Assembly: GCA_003105015.1 (NCBI GenBank)
Contig: PQAF01000032.1
Coordinates: forward strand, 124,001 to 188,000
Direction: 5' to 3'
DNA length: 64,000 nt
From: Rhodocyclales bacterium
GTDB lineage: Bacteria > Pseudomonadota > Gammaproteobacteria > Burkholderiales > Rhodocyclaceae
Part shown: piece by piece, positions 1 through 8,729 of the stretch
How positions within the stretch are numbered: the stretch's first letter is position 1
Layout of the letters: the number at the start of each line of letters is the position of its first letter
Made by a program: the position numbers and the translations under genes
Notes under the pieces: model-generated
Databases searched by the model: none
What the model was told of the DNA's origin: nothing
What the model saw: the letters and a program-made list of their open reading frames with translations, nothing else

Positions 1-485
1 CGCTGTCGGTGGTGCGCAAGCGTTCCAGAGCGCTCGGCATCTCGGAGGACTTCTACCAGAAGAGCGATATCCACATCCACCTGCCGGAGGGGGCGACGCC
101 GAAGGACGGCCCCAGCGCGGGTATCGCGATCTCGACCGCGCTCGTGTCGATTCTGACGGGCATTCCGGTGCGCGCCGATGTCGCCATGACCGGCGAAATC
201 ACCTTGCGTGGGGAAGTGCTGCCGATCGGGGGGCTGAAGGAAAAGCTTCTTGCGGCGGTGCGTGGTGGCATTCGCACGGCGCTGATTCCTGAGGAGAACG
301 TCAAGGACCTGGTCGACATACCGGAGAACATCAAGAATGCGATCGAGATCGTTCCGGTGAAATGGATCGATCAGGTGCTGGAACTGGCGCTCGAACGCAA
401 GCCCGAGCCGTTGCCAGAGTCGGCCGAAGTGGCTGCCGTGGCGTCGGGCGAGGCAACGGCTGCTTCAAATCTGATTACGCACTAA
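1..485 (+). CDS. lon: ATP-dependent protease Lon, C-terminal part (cut by window start)
   Basis: This is the last ~160 residues of Lon, the cytoplasmic ATP-dependent serine protease that degrades misfolded and regulatory proteins. The reading frame is open from base 3, so the gene begins outside the window. The S16 proteolytic domain is visible: PKDGPSAG holds the catalytic serine and [10 protein letters not shown] holds the catalytic lysine of the Ser-Lys dyad. The C-terminal tail after the conserved domain is short and Ala/Glu-rich, as is common in proteobacterial Lon. hupB follows about 170 bases downstream, the usual lon-hupB order. A second, more distant Lon-type protease lies at 61250-63676. 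Confidence 0.97.
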   Translation, partial: LSVVRKRSRALGISEDFYQKSDIHIHLPEGATPKDGPSAGIAISTALVSILTGIPVRADVAMTGEITLRGEVLPIGGLKEKLLAAVRGGIRTALIPEENVKDLVDIPENIKNAIEIVPVKWIDQVLELALERKPEPLPESAEVAAVASGEATAASNLITH

Positions 486-492
486 ATCCATC

Positions 493-538
493 CGGACATA
501 CGCATGCGTTGCCGCATTCACGGCAATGCATGCGTCCG
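493..538 (+). terminator. Stem-loop after lon
   Basis: A 15-bp stem (500-514 with 521-535, one G-T wobble) around a 6-base loop lies 14 bases after the lon stop codon. Only a few T residues follow, so it may be a weak intrinsic terminator or an mRNA-stabilising hairpin that separates lon from hupB. Confidence 0.6.
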
Positions 539-570
539 TTTGCACTTCTGCGCCGCCTCCCGAAAGTCGC

Positions 571-600
571 TTGACACGAGGTTTTTCGGCTTGCTATAAA
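571..600 (+). promoter_or_regulatory. sigma-70 promoter for hupB
   Basis: TTGACA at 571-576 and TATAAA at 595-600 are separated by 18 bases. This is a near-consensus housekeeping promoter about 56 bases before the hupB start, and it gives hupB strong expression independent of lon. Confidence 0.8.
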
Positions 601-656
601 GCGCCTTCGCCTTTCATTGTTTGTCATTCATCAATCCAGAGTCAGAGGGGGCCTTT

Positions 657-929
657 GTGAACAAGTCAGAACTCATCGATCAGATCGCCAAGTCGGCCGA
701 TATTTCCAAAGCGGCTGCCGGCCGGGCGCTGGACGCCACCGTTGGCGCGATCAGGACCTCCCTGAAGAAGGGTGGCATGGTGACGCTGGTCGGTTTTGGC
801 ACGTTTTACGTGGGCAAGCGTGCGGCGCGCGGCGGCCGCAATCCGCGCACCGGCGCGACGATCAAGATCAAGGCTGCACGCGTGCCGAAGTTTCGTGCTG
901 GAAAAGCGCTGAAAGATGCGGTAAACTAG
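657..929 (+). CDS. hupB: DNA-binding protein HU (beta type)
   Basis: This is a 90-residue HU histone-like protein that bends and compacts DNA in the nucleoid. The sequence has the family pattern: an N-terminal helical dimerisation part starting [10 protein letters not shown], the GFGTF turn, and the RNPRTG beta-arm tip that enters the minor groove. The GTG at 657 is chosen because it gives the standard HU N-terminus and has a purine-rich ribosome site (GAGGGGG) just upstream. An in-frame ATG at 621 would add 12 residues foreign to the family. The gene follows lon and has its own strong promoter. Confidence 0.95.
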   Translation: MNKSELIDQIAKSADISKAAAGRALDATVGAIRTSLKKGGMVTLVGFGTFYVGKRAARGGRNPRTGATIKIKAARVPKFRAGKALKDAVN

Positions 930-971
930 CGCGCTTTTGCTGGGTCGCATGGTGCGGGCGGCGAAGCATGC

Positions 972-1047
972 GGGTGCTTAGCTCAGCTGGTAGAGCGTCG
1001 CCCTTACAAGGCGAATGTCGGCGGTTCGATCCCGTCAGCACCCACCA
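972..1047 (+). tRNA. tRNA-Val (anticodon UAC)
   Basis: The acceptor strands GGGTGCT and AGCACCC pair, the anticodon loop is CTTACAA with TAC at 34-36, the T-arm carries GGTTCGATCC, and CCA is encoded. It is followed by tRNA-Asp, and the two are probably co-transcribed. Confidence 0.95.
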
Positions 1048-1089
1048 GTCAGGATGAGTGACGATTCTGGCTTGCAGCAACAGGATTCA

Positions 1090-1166
1090 GGAGTGGTAGT
1101 TCAGTTGGTTAGAATACCGGCCTGTCACGCCGGGGGTCGCGGGTTCGAGTCCCGTCCACTCCGCCA
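1090..1166 (+). tRNA. tRNA-Asp (anticodon GUC)
   Basis: The acceptor strands GGAGTGG and CCACTCC pair, the anticodon loop is CTGTCAC (GTC), the T-arm is standard and CCA is encoded. A strong intrinsic terminator begins within 10 bases of the CCA. Confidence 0.95.
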
Positions 1167-1174
1167 AAAATCGG

Positions 1175-1205
1175 AAAAAAGGCGAACGCGAGTTCGCCTT
1201 TTTTT
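1175..1205 (+). terminator. Intrinsic terminator of the tRNA-Val/tRNA-Asp unit
   Basis: GGCGAAC (1181-1187) pairs with GTTCGCC (1192-1198) around a GCGA tetraloop. An A-run precedes the stem and seven T residues follow it. Confidence 0.92.
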
Positions 1206-1239
1206 CTATCTTCTCCACGTTTGAATACGGTGGTCGAGC

Positions 1240-3153
1240 ATGTTTGACGCGGTACGCAACAACAAACGGATCGTCCAGGGCTTTCTGGTCCTGATCACGC
1301 TGCCCTTCGCATTCTGGGGCGTGGATTCCTACTTCCGCAGCGGCGGCGGCTCAAGTGAAATGGCCAGTGTCGGCGGCAGTCCGATTTCGCGCCAAGAATT
1401 CGCCCAAGCCGTGCGGGATCAGCAGGAGCGGCTGCGTACCCAAATGGGAGGCGATTTCAATCCCGCCATGCTGGAGACGCCGGAAGCGCGCCAGGCCATG
1501 CTCGACTCGCTGATCACCCAGCGTCTGCTCCTATTGCATGCATCCAAATCGGGCCTGATGGCCAGTGATGCGCAGCTGATCGAAGTGATCAGTTCGATTC
1601 CGGCCCTGCAGGAGGACGGCCAGTTCTCAAGGCGGCGTTATGAGCAGGCGCTACGCGCCCAGGGTTTGACGCAAGGCGGTTTCGAAGCCAAGCTGCGCCA
1701 GGATCTGACGCTGCAGCAGCTGGTGCAGGCGGTTTCGGACACCGCCGTGATATCAAAGGCCGCGGCTGAACGGGTGATCGCGATCCAACTCGAGGAACGC
1801 CAGGTGAGCGAGGCGGCGATCCGGCCTGAGCAGTTTGCCGCACAGGTCAAATTGTCAGCCGAAGCAATCAAGGATTACTACGAAAAGAACCGCAAGCTTT
1901 TCGAGATTCCGCAGCAGATCCGCGCGGAGTTCGTCGTGCTGAGTCGCGAAGCCCTGATGGAGCAGACCACGGTCAGCGCCGAGGAGATCAAGGCCGCCTA
2001 CGAGAAAAACGCCAAGAATTTCGTGGCACAGGAGGAGCGCCGCGCCAGCCACATCCTCATCCAGGTCCCGGCCGATGCGCCCGAGGCGGAGCTGAAGGCT
2101 GCCCGCGCGAAAATCGACGCGATTCTCCAGCAGGTGAAGAGAAATCCGGCAGACTTTGCCAAGCTGGCCAGGGAACACTCGCAGGATCCGGGATCGGGCC
2201 CGAAGGGCGGCGACCTCGGATTCTTTCCGCGCGGCGCGATGGTCAAACCGTTCGAGGATGCCGTATTTTCATTGAAAGAGAATCAGGTCAGCGATGTGGT
2301 GCGCAGCGAGTTCGGCTTCCACATCATCCGGCTGACCGGCATCAAGCCCGGCAAGGTGCGCAGCCTCGATGAGGCACGCGATTCAATTGCTGCTGAACTC
2401 AAGCTCCAGGCGGCAGGCCGGAAGTTCGCGGAGGCTGCGGAGACTTTCTCGAATATGGTGTATGAACAATCCGACAGCCTGCAGCCGGCCGCGGGGAAAT
2501 TCAAGCTGACTATTCGGCAGACCGGCTTTTTCGATCAGGCAAATCGTGCTGCGGCGGGCCCGTTGGCTGGCAACGAGAAGCTGTTCGCGGCCCTGTTTTC
2601 CGACGACGCCCTGAAGAACAGGCGTAACACGGATGCCATCGAGGTGGCGCCGAATACCCTGGTGGCTGCGCGCGTGATGGAGGTACGGCCGGCTGAACTG
2701 CGGTCATTCGAAGCGGTCAAGGGTGACATAGAAAGGAAGCTGGCTGCCGGGGAAACGGCCCGGCTGGCGCAGAAGGACGGCGAAGAGAAGCTCGCCCGAC
2801 TGCAGCGGGGCGAGGCGGTTGCGCTTGCCTGGGGTCAGCCGCAGACGGTCACGCGGTCGCCGATGCGTGGCCTGTCGCCGGAGGCGCAACGAGTGATTTT
2901 TGCCGCTCCTGCCGGCAAGCTGCCCGCCTACGCGGGAATCGGATTGCCCAACGGCGCATATGTTATGTATCGCATTTCACAGGTCCGTCCCGGTGCAGGG
3001 AAAGGCGGGGATGATCAGCGGGCGCAAATGCAGCGGGCGCAGCTCGCACAACTGTCGGGTACCGAGGATTTCAACGCCTATCTGGCTGCGTTGCGGGAAC
3101 GTTACGGGGTCAAGATCAACAAGGCCGCGCTGGCGAAGGGTGACGGCGAGTAG
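1240..3153 (+). CDS. ppiD: Periplasmic folding chaperone / peptidyl-prolyl isomerase PpiD
   Basis: A 637-residue inner-membrane-anchored chaperone facing the periplasm that helps newly exported proteins leave the Sec translocon. A single membrane helix (about residues 13-30, GFLVLITLPFAFWGV) follows a short cytoplasmic N-terminus. It is followed by a SurA-like N-domain and a parvulin domain (about 265-370) with the RASHILIQV start, the HSQDPGSGPKGGDLGFF core and FGFHIIRLTG end. Length matches PpiD (about 620-640). It sits after the lon-hupB block, its usual place. Parvulin domains of PpiD are often catalytically weak, so chaperone activity is the safer statement. Confidence 0.93.
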   Translation: MFDAVRNNKRIVQGFLVLITLPFAFWGVDSYFRSGGGSSEMASVGGSPISRQEFAQAVRDQQERLRTQMGGDFNPAMLETPEARQAMLDSLITQRLLLLHASKSGLMASDAQLIEVISSIPALQEDGQFSRRRYEQALRAQGLTQGGFEAKLRQDLTLQQLVQAVSDTAVISKAAAERVIAIQLEERQVSEAAIRPEQFAAQVKLSAEAIKDYYEKNRKLFEIPQQIRAEFVVLSREALMEQTTVSAEEIKAAYEKNAKNFVAQEERRASHILIQVPADAPEAELKAARAKIDAILQQVKRNPADFAKLAREHSQDPGSGPKGGDLGFFPRGAMVKPFEDAVFSLKENQVSDVVRSEFGFHIIRLTGIKPGKVRSLDEARDSIAAELKLQAAGRKFAEAAETFSNMVYEQSDSLQPAAGKFKLTIRQTGFFDQANRAAAGPLAGNEKLFAALFSDDALKNRRNTDAIEVAPNTLVAARVMEVRPAELRSFEAVKGDIERKLAAGETARLAQKDGEEKLARLQRGEAVALAWGQPQTVTRSPMRGLSPEAQRVIFAAPAGKLPAYAGIGLPNGAYVMYRISQVRPGAGKGGDDQRAQMQRAQLAQLSGTEDFNAYLAALRERYGVKINKAALAKGDGE

Positions 3154-3190
3154 GGTCCTGCGCCGGATTCTCCGCGTGCCTGGGTGCCGC

Positions 3191-3230
3191 GGAATGAAAA
3201 CGGGCTGCCGCGGCAGCCCGTTTTCATTCC
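3191..3230. terminator. Bidirectional terminator, perfect 40-bp palindrome
   Basis: GGAATGAAAACGGGCTGCCG at 3191-3210 is followed directly by its exact reverse complement at 3211-3230, with no spacer. The ends give T-rich tracts on both strands. It lies between the convergent ppiD and fabI genes and would stop transcription from both sides. Confidence 0.88.
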
Positions 3231-3242
3231 GGCGAAGCGTGG

Positions 3243-4043
3243 CTACTGCGGCAGGGGATCGGGATTGCCCAAGGCCGTGGTGTTGAGGCCGCCGTCGACG
3301 TAGAGAATCTCGCCGGTGATGCCGCTGGCGAGGTCGGAGAGCAGGAAGGCGGCGGCATTGCCGACTTCCTCGATGGTGACGTTCCGCCGCAATGGCGCGT
3401 GGTGGGCGTTGTAGGCGAGCAGCTTGCCGAAGTTGCCGATGCCTGAGGCGGCGAGTGTCTTGATCGGTCCGGCCGAAATGGCGTTGGCACGGATACCCTG
3501 CGGACCCAGGCAGAAGGCCAGGTAGCGCGTGCCGGCCTCGAGGCTGGCCTTGGCCAGGCCCATGGTGTTGTAGTTGGGCAGGGTGCGCTCGGCGCCGAGG
3601 TAGGACAGGCACAGCAGCGCAGGATTGCGTCCCTTCAGCAGCATCGGCCGGGCCGCCTTGGCCAGAGCCGGGAAGCTGTAGGAGGAGACGTCATGGGCGA
3701 TGCGGAAAGCGTCGCGCGTGATGCCTTCGAGGAAGTCGCCCTCGATGGCCTCGCTCGGGGCAAAGGCAATGGAGTGCACCAGCCCCTCCAGCCCGTCCCA
3801 GTGCTTGCCGAGTTCGGCGAAGAGCGCATCGATCTGCGTGTCTTCCGCCACGTCGCAGGGGAAGATCAGCTTGCTGCCGAATTCATCGGCGAATTTGGCG
3901 ATGCGTTCCTTGAATCGGTCGTTCTGGTAGGTGAAGGCCAGTTCGGCGCCTTCGCGATGGCAGGCCTTGGCAATGCCATAGGCGATCGAGCGGTTGGATA
4001 GCAGGCCGGTGATGAGGATGCGTTTTCCAGCGAGGAAGCCCAT
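3243..4043 (-). CDS. fabI: Enoyl-[acyl-carrier-protein] reductase (NADH)
   Basis: A 266-residue short-chain dehydrogenase that reduces the trans-2-enoyl-ACP in the last step of each fatty-acid elongation cycle. The FabI signature is complete: the N-terminal [13 protein letters not shown] nucleotide fold, the SIAFAP loop, and the Tyr148-(x9)-Tyr158-(x6)-Lys165 catalytic set in [20 protein letters not shown]. The C-terminal DGGLN is also present. Length matches the E. coli enzyme (262). The gene is monocistronic, convergent with ppiD and divergent from the ABC importer operon. Confidence 0.96.
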   Translation of the reverse strand: MGFLAGKRILITGLLSNRSIAYGIAKACHREGAELAFTYQNDRFKERIAKFADEFGSKLIFPCDVAEDTQIDALFAELGKHWDGLEGLVHSIAFAPSEAIEGDFLEGITRDAFRIAHDVSSYSFPALAKAARPMLLKGRNPALLCLSYLGAERTLPNYNTMGLAKASLEAGTRYLAFCLGPQGIRANAISAGPIKTLAASGIGNFGKLLAYNAHHAPLRRNVTIEEVGNAAAFLLSDLASGITGEILYVDGGLNTTALGNPDPLPQ

Positions 4044-4129
4044 CGTCGAATCCCGTGAAAATGACTGCGCAATTATAGCGGAGCACCGCAGATGACGCCA
4101 ATTCGTCCATCCGCTACACTCCGCGCACG

Positions 4130-6313
4130 ATGCGCAATTTTCAGAGGCATGCCTGTCTGCTCGCCCTTGTCGCTTTCCTCTCCGGCTGCGGAGAGGTGTG
4201 GAACAATCCCTATCCGACGCAGGACAGCGGCAAAAACATCCTCTACAGCGCCTTCACCGAACGCCCCAAGCATCTCGATCCGGTGCAGTCCTACAGCGAG
4301 GACGAGGCCGAGTTCAATGCGCAAGTCTACGAGCCGCCGCTGCAGTACCACTACCTGAAGCGACCCTACACGCTGATTCCGCTGACGGCGGAGACGGTGC
4401 CGCGGCCGCGCACCGTGGATGCCGCCGGCCGCGACGTGCCGGCTGATTCCCCCCGTGTGGCCTACACGCATTACGATATCCGCATCCGGCCGGGGATTCT
4501 CTACCAGCCGCATCCGGCCTTTGCCCGCGGCCCCGATGGAAAGCTGCTGTATCACGGCCTCACGCAGGATGACCTGAGGGACATCTATTCGCTGCGGGAT
4601 TTCCCGCACAGCGGCACGCGCGAGCTGACGGCCGAGGACTACATCTACCAGATCAAGCGACTGGCCCACCCGCGCCTGCATTCGCCGGTCTACGGACTGA
4701 TGAGCGAGTACATCGTCGGCCTGAAGGAGTTCGCAGAGGCGCTGAAGGCGGAGGACAGGGCGCTGGCAGCCGCCGGTAGGCAGCATGCCTGGCTCGACCT
4801 GTCGAAGATCCCGCTCGCCGGCGTCGAGCTGACGGGCAAGTACAGCTATCGCATCCGCATCAAGGGACGCTATCCGCAGTTCGCCTATTGGCTGGCGATG
4901 AACTTCTTCGCGCCGGTGCCGATCGAAGCCGACCGCTTCTACGCCCAGCCCGGCATGGCCGACAAAAACCTGATACTCGACTGGTACCCGGTCGGCACCG
5001 GCCCCTACATGCTGACCGAGAACAATCCCAATGCGCGAATGGTCCTCGAACGCAATCCGAACTACCGCGGCGAGGCCTATCCGGGCGAGGGCGAGGAGAG
5101 GGATGCCGCCGCCGGCCTGCTCGCCGATGCCGGCAAGCGCCTGCCCTTCATAGACAAGGTCGTGTTCTCGCGCGAGCGTGAGGGTATCCCGTACTGGAAC
5201 AAGTTCCTGCAGGGCTACTACGATTTCTCCGGCATCAGTTCCGACAGCTTCGATCAGGCCGTGCGCATATCGGTAGAGGGTGAAGCCGGCGTTTCGCCGG
5301 AGATGACGGCAAAGGGCATCAAGCTGGAGACCTCGGTCGGCACCGCCACGCGCTATTTCGCCTTCAACTGGCTCGATCCGGTGGTCGGCGGCGGTCAGGC
5401 CGACGCAGCGGCACGCGAGCGGGCGAAGAAGCTGCGCCAGGCGATCTCCATTGCGCTCGACTGGGAGGAGTTCATCTCCATCTTTGCCAACGGCCGCGGC
5501 ATTCCGGCGCAAGGGCCGATTCCGCCCGGCATCTTCGGCTTCAGGGCGGGCGATGCCGGCATCAACCCGGTTGTGTACGACTGGGTTGGCGACGCGCCGC
5601 GGCGCAAGTCCCTCGAAGCGGCAAGGAAGCTGCTCGTCGATGCCGGCTATCCGAACGGGCGCGACGCGAAGAGCGGCCAGCCCCTGGTGCTCTACCTCGA
5701 CACCACAGACCGCGGCCCCGGCGACAAGCCTCGCCTGGACTGGTATCGCAAGCAGTTCGCCAAGCTGTCGATCCAGCTGGAGGTTCGCGGCACCGACTAC
5801 AACCGCTTCCAGGAGAAGGTTCGCAAGGGCGCGGCGCAGATCTTCGTCTGGGGCTGGAACGCCGACTATCCGGATCCGGAGAACTTCCTTTTCCTGTTCC
5901 ACGGCCCGCAGAGCCGCGCCAAATTCCAGGGCGAGAATGCCGCCAACTACACCAACCCGGAATACGACCGCCTCTTCGAGCAGGTGAAACACATGGAGAA
6001 CGGAGCGGCGCGGCAGGCGCTGATCGACCGCATGATGGCCATCCTGCGCGAGGATGCGCCCTGGTCCTTTGGCTTCCATCCGAAGGACTACAGTTTGCAC
6101 CACGGCTGGGTGGCAAACCTCAAGCCGAACCACATGGCGAGGAACGGCCTCAAGTATCAGAAGATCGATGCGGCGCAACGCGAGCGGCAGCGTGCCGTCT
6201 GGAACCGTCCGGTGCTCTGGCCGCTCGGCCTGATGGCCGCCCTCCTTGCCGCCGGCGCGGCGCCGGCGGTCATCGGCTGGCGCCGCCGGGAACAATCGCG
6301 GGGGAGGGCGTAA
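4130..6313 (+). CDS. Family-5 extracellular solute-binding protein (peptide-type ABC importer)
   Basis: A 727-residue binding protein for an ABC importer of the oligopeptide/YejA kind. The N-terminus is a lipoprotein signal with lipobox LSGC (Cys at about residue 20). The SBP_bac_5 fold follows, with typical elements such as [17 protein letters not shown] and [14 protein letters not shown]. Unusually, the C-terminus has a second hydrophobic helix (about 695-715, [20 protein letters not shown]) followed by a basic RRRE tail, so the protein could be anchored at both ends. It is the first gene of a four-gene operon; the stop codon overlaps the next ATG (TAATG). The substrate is not known. Confidence 0.88.
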   Translation: MRNFQRHACLLALVAFLSGCGEVWNNPYPTQDSGKNILYSAFTERPKHLDPVQSYSEDEAEFNAQVYEPPLQYHYLKRPYTLIPLTAETVPRPRTVDAAGRDVPADSPRVAYTHYDIRIRPGILYQPHPAFARGPDGKLLYHGLTQDDLRDIYSLRDFPHSGTRELTAEDYIYQIKRLAHPRLHSPVYGLMSEYIVGLKEFAEALKAEDRALAAAGRQHAWLDLSKIPLAGVELTGKYSYRIRIKGRYPQFAYWLAMNFFAPVPIEADRFYAQPGMADKNLILDWYPVGTGPYMLTENNPNARMVLERNPNYRGEAYPGEGEERDAAAGLLADAGKRLPFIDKVVFSREREGIPYWNKFLQGYYDFSGISSDSFDQAVRISVEGEAGVSPEMTAKGIKLETSVGTATRYFAFNWLDPVVGGGQADAAARERAKKLRQAISIALDWEEFISIFANGRGIPAQGPIPPGIFGFRAGDAGINPVVYDWVGDAPRRKSLEAARKLLVDAGYPNGRDAKSGQPLVLYLDTTDRGPGDKPRLDWYRKQFAKLSIQLEVRGTDYNRFQEKVRKGAAQIFVWGWNADYPDPENFLFLFHGPQSRAKFQGENAANYTNPEYDRLFEQVKHMENGAARQALIDRMMAILREDAPWSFGFHPKDYSLHHGWVANLKPNHMARNGLKYQKIDAAQRERQRAVWNRPVLWPLGLMAALLAAGAAPAVIGWRRREQSRGRA

Positions 6314-7290
6314 TGCTGGCCTACATCATCCGCCGCCTGCTCTACGCCATCCCGATCCTGATCGGCGTGAATCTTTTGACCTTCACGCTGTTCTTCGTGG
6401 TGAACACGCCCGACGATATGGCGCGCATGCAGCTCGGCATCAAGCGCGTCACGCCGGAAGCCATCCAGAAGTGGAAGGCGGAGCGGGGCTATGACAAGCC
6501 GCTGCTCTACAACGGGACGGCCGAGGGTGCGGGAAAAATCACGCGCACCATCTTCTTCGAGAAGTCGGTGAAGCTCTTTGTCTTCGACTTCGGCCGCGCC
6601 GACGACGGTCGCGACATCGGCCATGAAATCAGGATGCGCATGGGGCCGAGCCTGGCCATCGCCGTGCCGGCCTTCATCCTCGGGCTCTTCGTAACGATCT
6701 CCTTCGCCCTCCTGCTTGCCTTCTTTCGCGCCACCTATCTCGATTTCTGGGGCGTGGTCATGTGCGTGGCCATGATGTCCATCTCCAGCCTGTTCTACAT
6801 CATCGGCGGGCAATACCTGGTGAGCAAGGTCTGGCACCTGGTGCCGATCTCGGGTTATGCCGGCGGCCTGGATGCCGGGCGCTTCCTGCTGCTGCCCGTA
6901 CTTATCAGCGTGGTCGCCGGCATCGGCAGCAGCACACGCTGGTATCGCACCATTTTCCTCGAGGAGATCGGCAAGGATTACGTCCGCACGGCGCGCGCCA
7001 AGGGCCTGTCCGAAATGGCGGTGTTGTTCCGCCATGTGCTGAAGAATGCCATGATTCCGATCCTCACCGGAGCCGTCGTGGTGATCCCGCTGCTCTTCAT
7101 GGGCTCGCTGCTCATAGAATCCTTCTTCGGCATTCCGGGCCTGGGTTCCTACACCATCGACGCCATCAATGCGCAGGACTTCGCCGTGGTGCGCTCGATG
7201 GTCTTCATCGGCTCGGTGCTGTACATCGCCGGCCTGCTGCTGACGGACCTGTCCTATACCCTGGTCGATCCGCGCGTGAGGTTGCAGTGA
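6313..7290 (+). CDS. ABC transporter permease, DppB/OppB/YejB type
   Basis: A 325-residue inner-membrane permease with about six membrane helices. It starts [19 protein letters not shown], the usual opening of OppB/DppB permeases. The cytoplasmic EAA-type loop (DYVRTARAKGLSEMAVLFRHVLKNAMIPI, 229-257) contacts the ATPase. A hydrophilic insertion after the first helix (about residues 35-100) is like YejB. It overlaps the preceding gene by one base and the next by one base, so translation is coupled. It forms the channel together with the following permease. Confidence 0.92.
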   Translation: MLAYIIRRLLYAIPILIGVNLLTFTLFFVVNTPDDMARMQLGIKRVTPEAIQKWKAERGYDKPLLYNGTAEGAGKITRTIFFEKSVKLFVFDFGRADDGRDIGHEIRMRMGPSLAIAVPAFILGLFVTISFALLLAFFRATYLDFWGVVMCVAMMSISSLFYIIGGQYLVSKVWHLVPISGYAGGLDAGRFLLLPVLISVVAGIGSSTRWYRTIFLEEIGKDYVRTARAKGLSEMAVLFRHVLKNAMIPILTGAVVVIPLLFMGSLLIESFFGIPGLGSYTIDAINAQDFAVVRSMVFIGSVLYIAGLLLTDLSYTLVDPRVRLQ

Positions 7291-8729
7291 TGCCGATCAT
7301 CTTGTGGACGGACGCCCTCGTTTTCCTGCTCGTCGCCTGCGCGATCGGTGCCGGCTTCTACGTCAATCGCCGTGAATATCTGCTGGCGTCGTGGCGCCGC
7401 GTCGGCGAGAGCCGCGCCGGCATGGCATCGCTGACGGTGCTGGCGGCCTTCATCGCCGTCGGTCTGCTGGATTCGCTGCACTACCGGCCGCGTCTCGACG
7501 ACGTTCCGGGCAGGACCACGGCCAACGGCTACGGCAGCGAGGTGCGCAGCGCGCTGGATGCGCTGCTGCAGCCCTTGCGGTCTGGGACCGAGAAGACCTA
7601 TTCTGCACCGCTGGCCACCCACCTTTATGCCAAGGAGACGGTCGAACTGCCGGATGGCAGCCAGACACGGGTGTTCCCGCGACTGCAGCATGGCGGCGCG
7701 CACCTTGAGAACCCCGAGCAGGACTGGGGAAAGGACGTGGCCGCCCGGACCGTCCAGGGGTTGGCGCTCGCCGTACTGGCGGCACTGACTTTTTCCGCGA
7801 TCGTCGTGCAAGCGGCTGCACTGCGCTGGGGACTTGGCTGGCAGGCGACCTGGCGCCGCATCTGGAGGGGCGAAACGCAATTCGCCTGGAATGCAGTCCT
7901 GGCCGCCCTGGCGGTCCTCATGCTGCTGGCCGGGCCGGTCATTTCGCTGGCCGGCGGCTACCACGTCTTCGGCACCGACAAGGTTGGACAGGACGTGCTG
8001 TACCTTACGCTGAAGAGCATCCGCACAGGACTGGTCATCGGCACCATAACCACCCTGTCGATGCTGCCCTTCGCGGTGGCGCTGGGCATTGTCGCCGGAT
8101 ATCGGGGCGGCTGGATCGACGACCTCATCCAGTATCTCTACACGACGCTGAACTCGATTCCCAGCGTGCTGCTCATTGCCGCTTCAGTGCTGATGGTCCA
8201 GGTCGCGATCGACACGCACCCGGACTGGTTTGCCACCGCGGCCCAGCGTGCCGATGCGCGACTGCTGGCATTGTGCCTGATCCTCGGCGTGACGAGCTGG
8301 ACGGGATTATGCCGGCTGCTGCGCGCCGAGACGCTCAAGCTGCGCGAGCTGGAGTACGTTCAGGCGGCGCAGGCCTTCGGCGCCTCGGCCTCGCGCATCA
8401 TGGGGCGCCACATCCTGCCCAACGTCATGCACATCGTGCTGATCGCAGTGGTGATGGACTTCTCCGGCCTGGTGCTGGCCGAGGCGGTACTCTCCTATAT
8501 CGGCATCGGCGTCGATCCCAGCACCATCAGCTTCGGCACCATGATCAACACCGCGCGTCTCGAGCTGGCGCGCGAGCCGGTGGTCTGGTGGTCGCTGATC
8601 GCCGCTTTCGCCTTCATGTTCGTGCTGGTCCTGGCGGCCAACCTGTTTTCCGACGCGGTGCGGGATGCCTTCGATCCGCGCGTCGCCGGCCGCCGCGTCG
8701 CGGCCGTGGCGCAGGAGAAGGCGGCATGA
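7290..8729 (+). CDS. ABC transporter permease, DppC/OppC/YejE type, with long N-terminal extension
   Basis: A 479-residue permease. The start at 7290 (TGATG overlap with the upstream stop) is preferred over much longer in-frame alternatives that would run inside the previous gene. The C-terminal ~260 residues are the DppC-type transport domain, opening HVFGTDKVGQDV and carrying the EAA-type loop ELEYVQAAQAFGASASRIMGRHILPN. The N-terminal ~215 residues contain at least three further hydrophobic helices and a soluble stretch (about 70-150). That makes it longer than typical OppC (about 300) or YejE (about 340). The function of the extension is unknown. Confidence 0.9.
   Translation: MPIILWTDALVFLLVACAIGAGFYVNRREYLLASWRRVGESRAGMASLTVLAAFIAVGLLDSLHYRPRLDDVPGRTTANGYGSEVRSALDALLQPLRSGTEKTYSAPLATHLYAKETVELPDGSQTRVFPRLQHGGAHLENPEQDWGKDVAARTVQGLALAVLAALTFSAIVVQAAALRWGLGWQATWRRIWRGETQFAWNAVLAALAVLMLLAGPVISLAGGYHVFGTDKVGQDVLYLTLKSIRTGLVIGTITTLSMLPFAVALGIVAGYRGGWIDDLIQYLYTTLNSIPSVLLIAASVLMVQVAIDTHPDWFATAAQRADARLLALCLILGVTSWTGLCRLLRAETLKLRELEYVQAAQAFGASASRIMGRHILPNVMHIVLIAVVMDFSGLVLAEAVLSYIGIGVDPSTISFGTMINTARLELAREPVVWWSLIAAFAFMFVLVLAANLFSDAVRDAFDPRVAGRRVAAVAQEKAA

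Noticed and set aside
3760..3780. Ala at FabI residue 93 (Gly in E. coli), a triclosan-resistance position
   Set aside because: Ala at this position is the normal residue in many triclosan-sensitive FabI proteins, so no resistance can be claimed.
4073..6295. 740-residue open frame opposite the solute-binding protein gene
   Set aside because: It is an antisense shadow of a GC-rich gene. Its sequence has no domain, and the plus-strand protein is clearly a family-5 binding protein.
8273..8725. Long in-frame extension of the fused ATPase gene upstream of 8726
   Set aside because: It lies inside the permease gene in another frame, gives no transporter-like sequence, and the ATGA overlap at 8726 is the normal operon junction.
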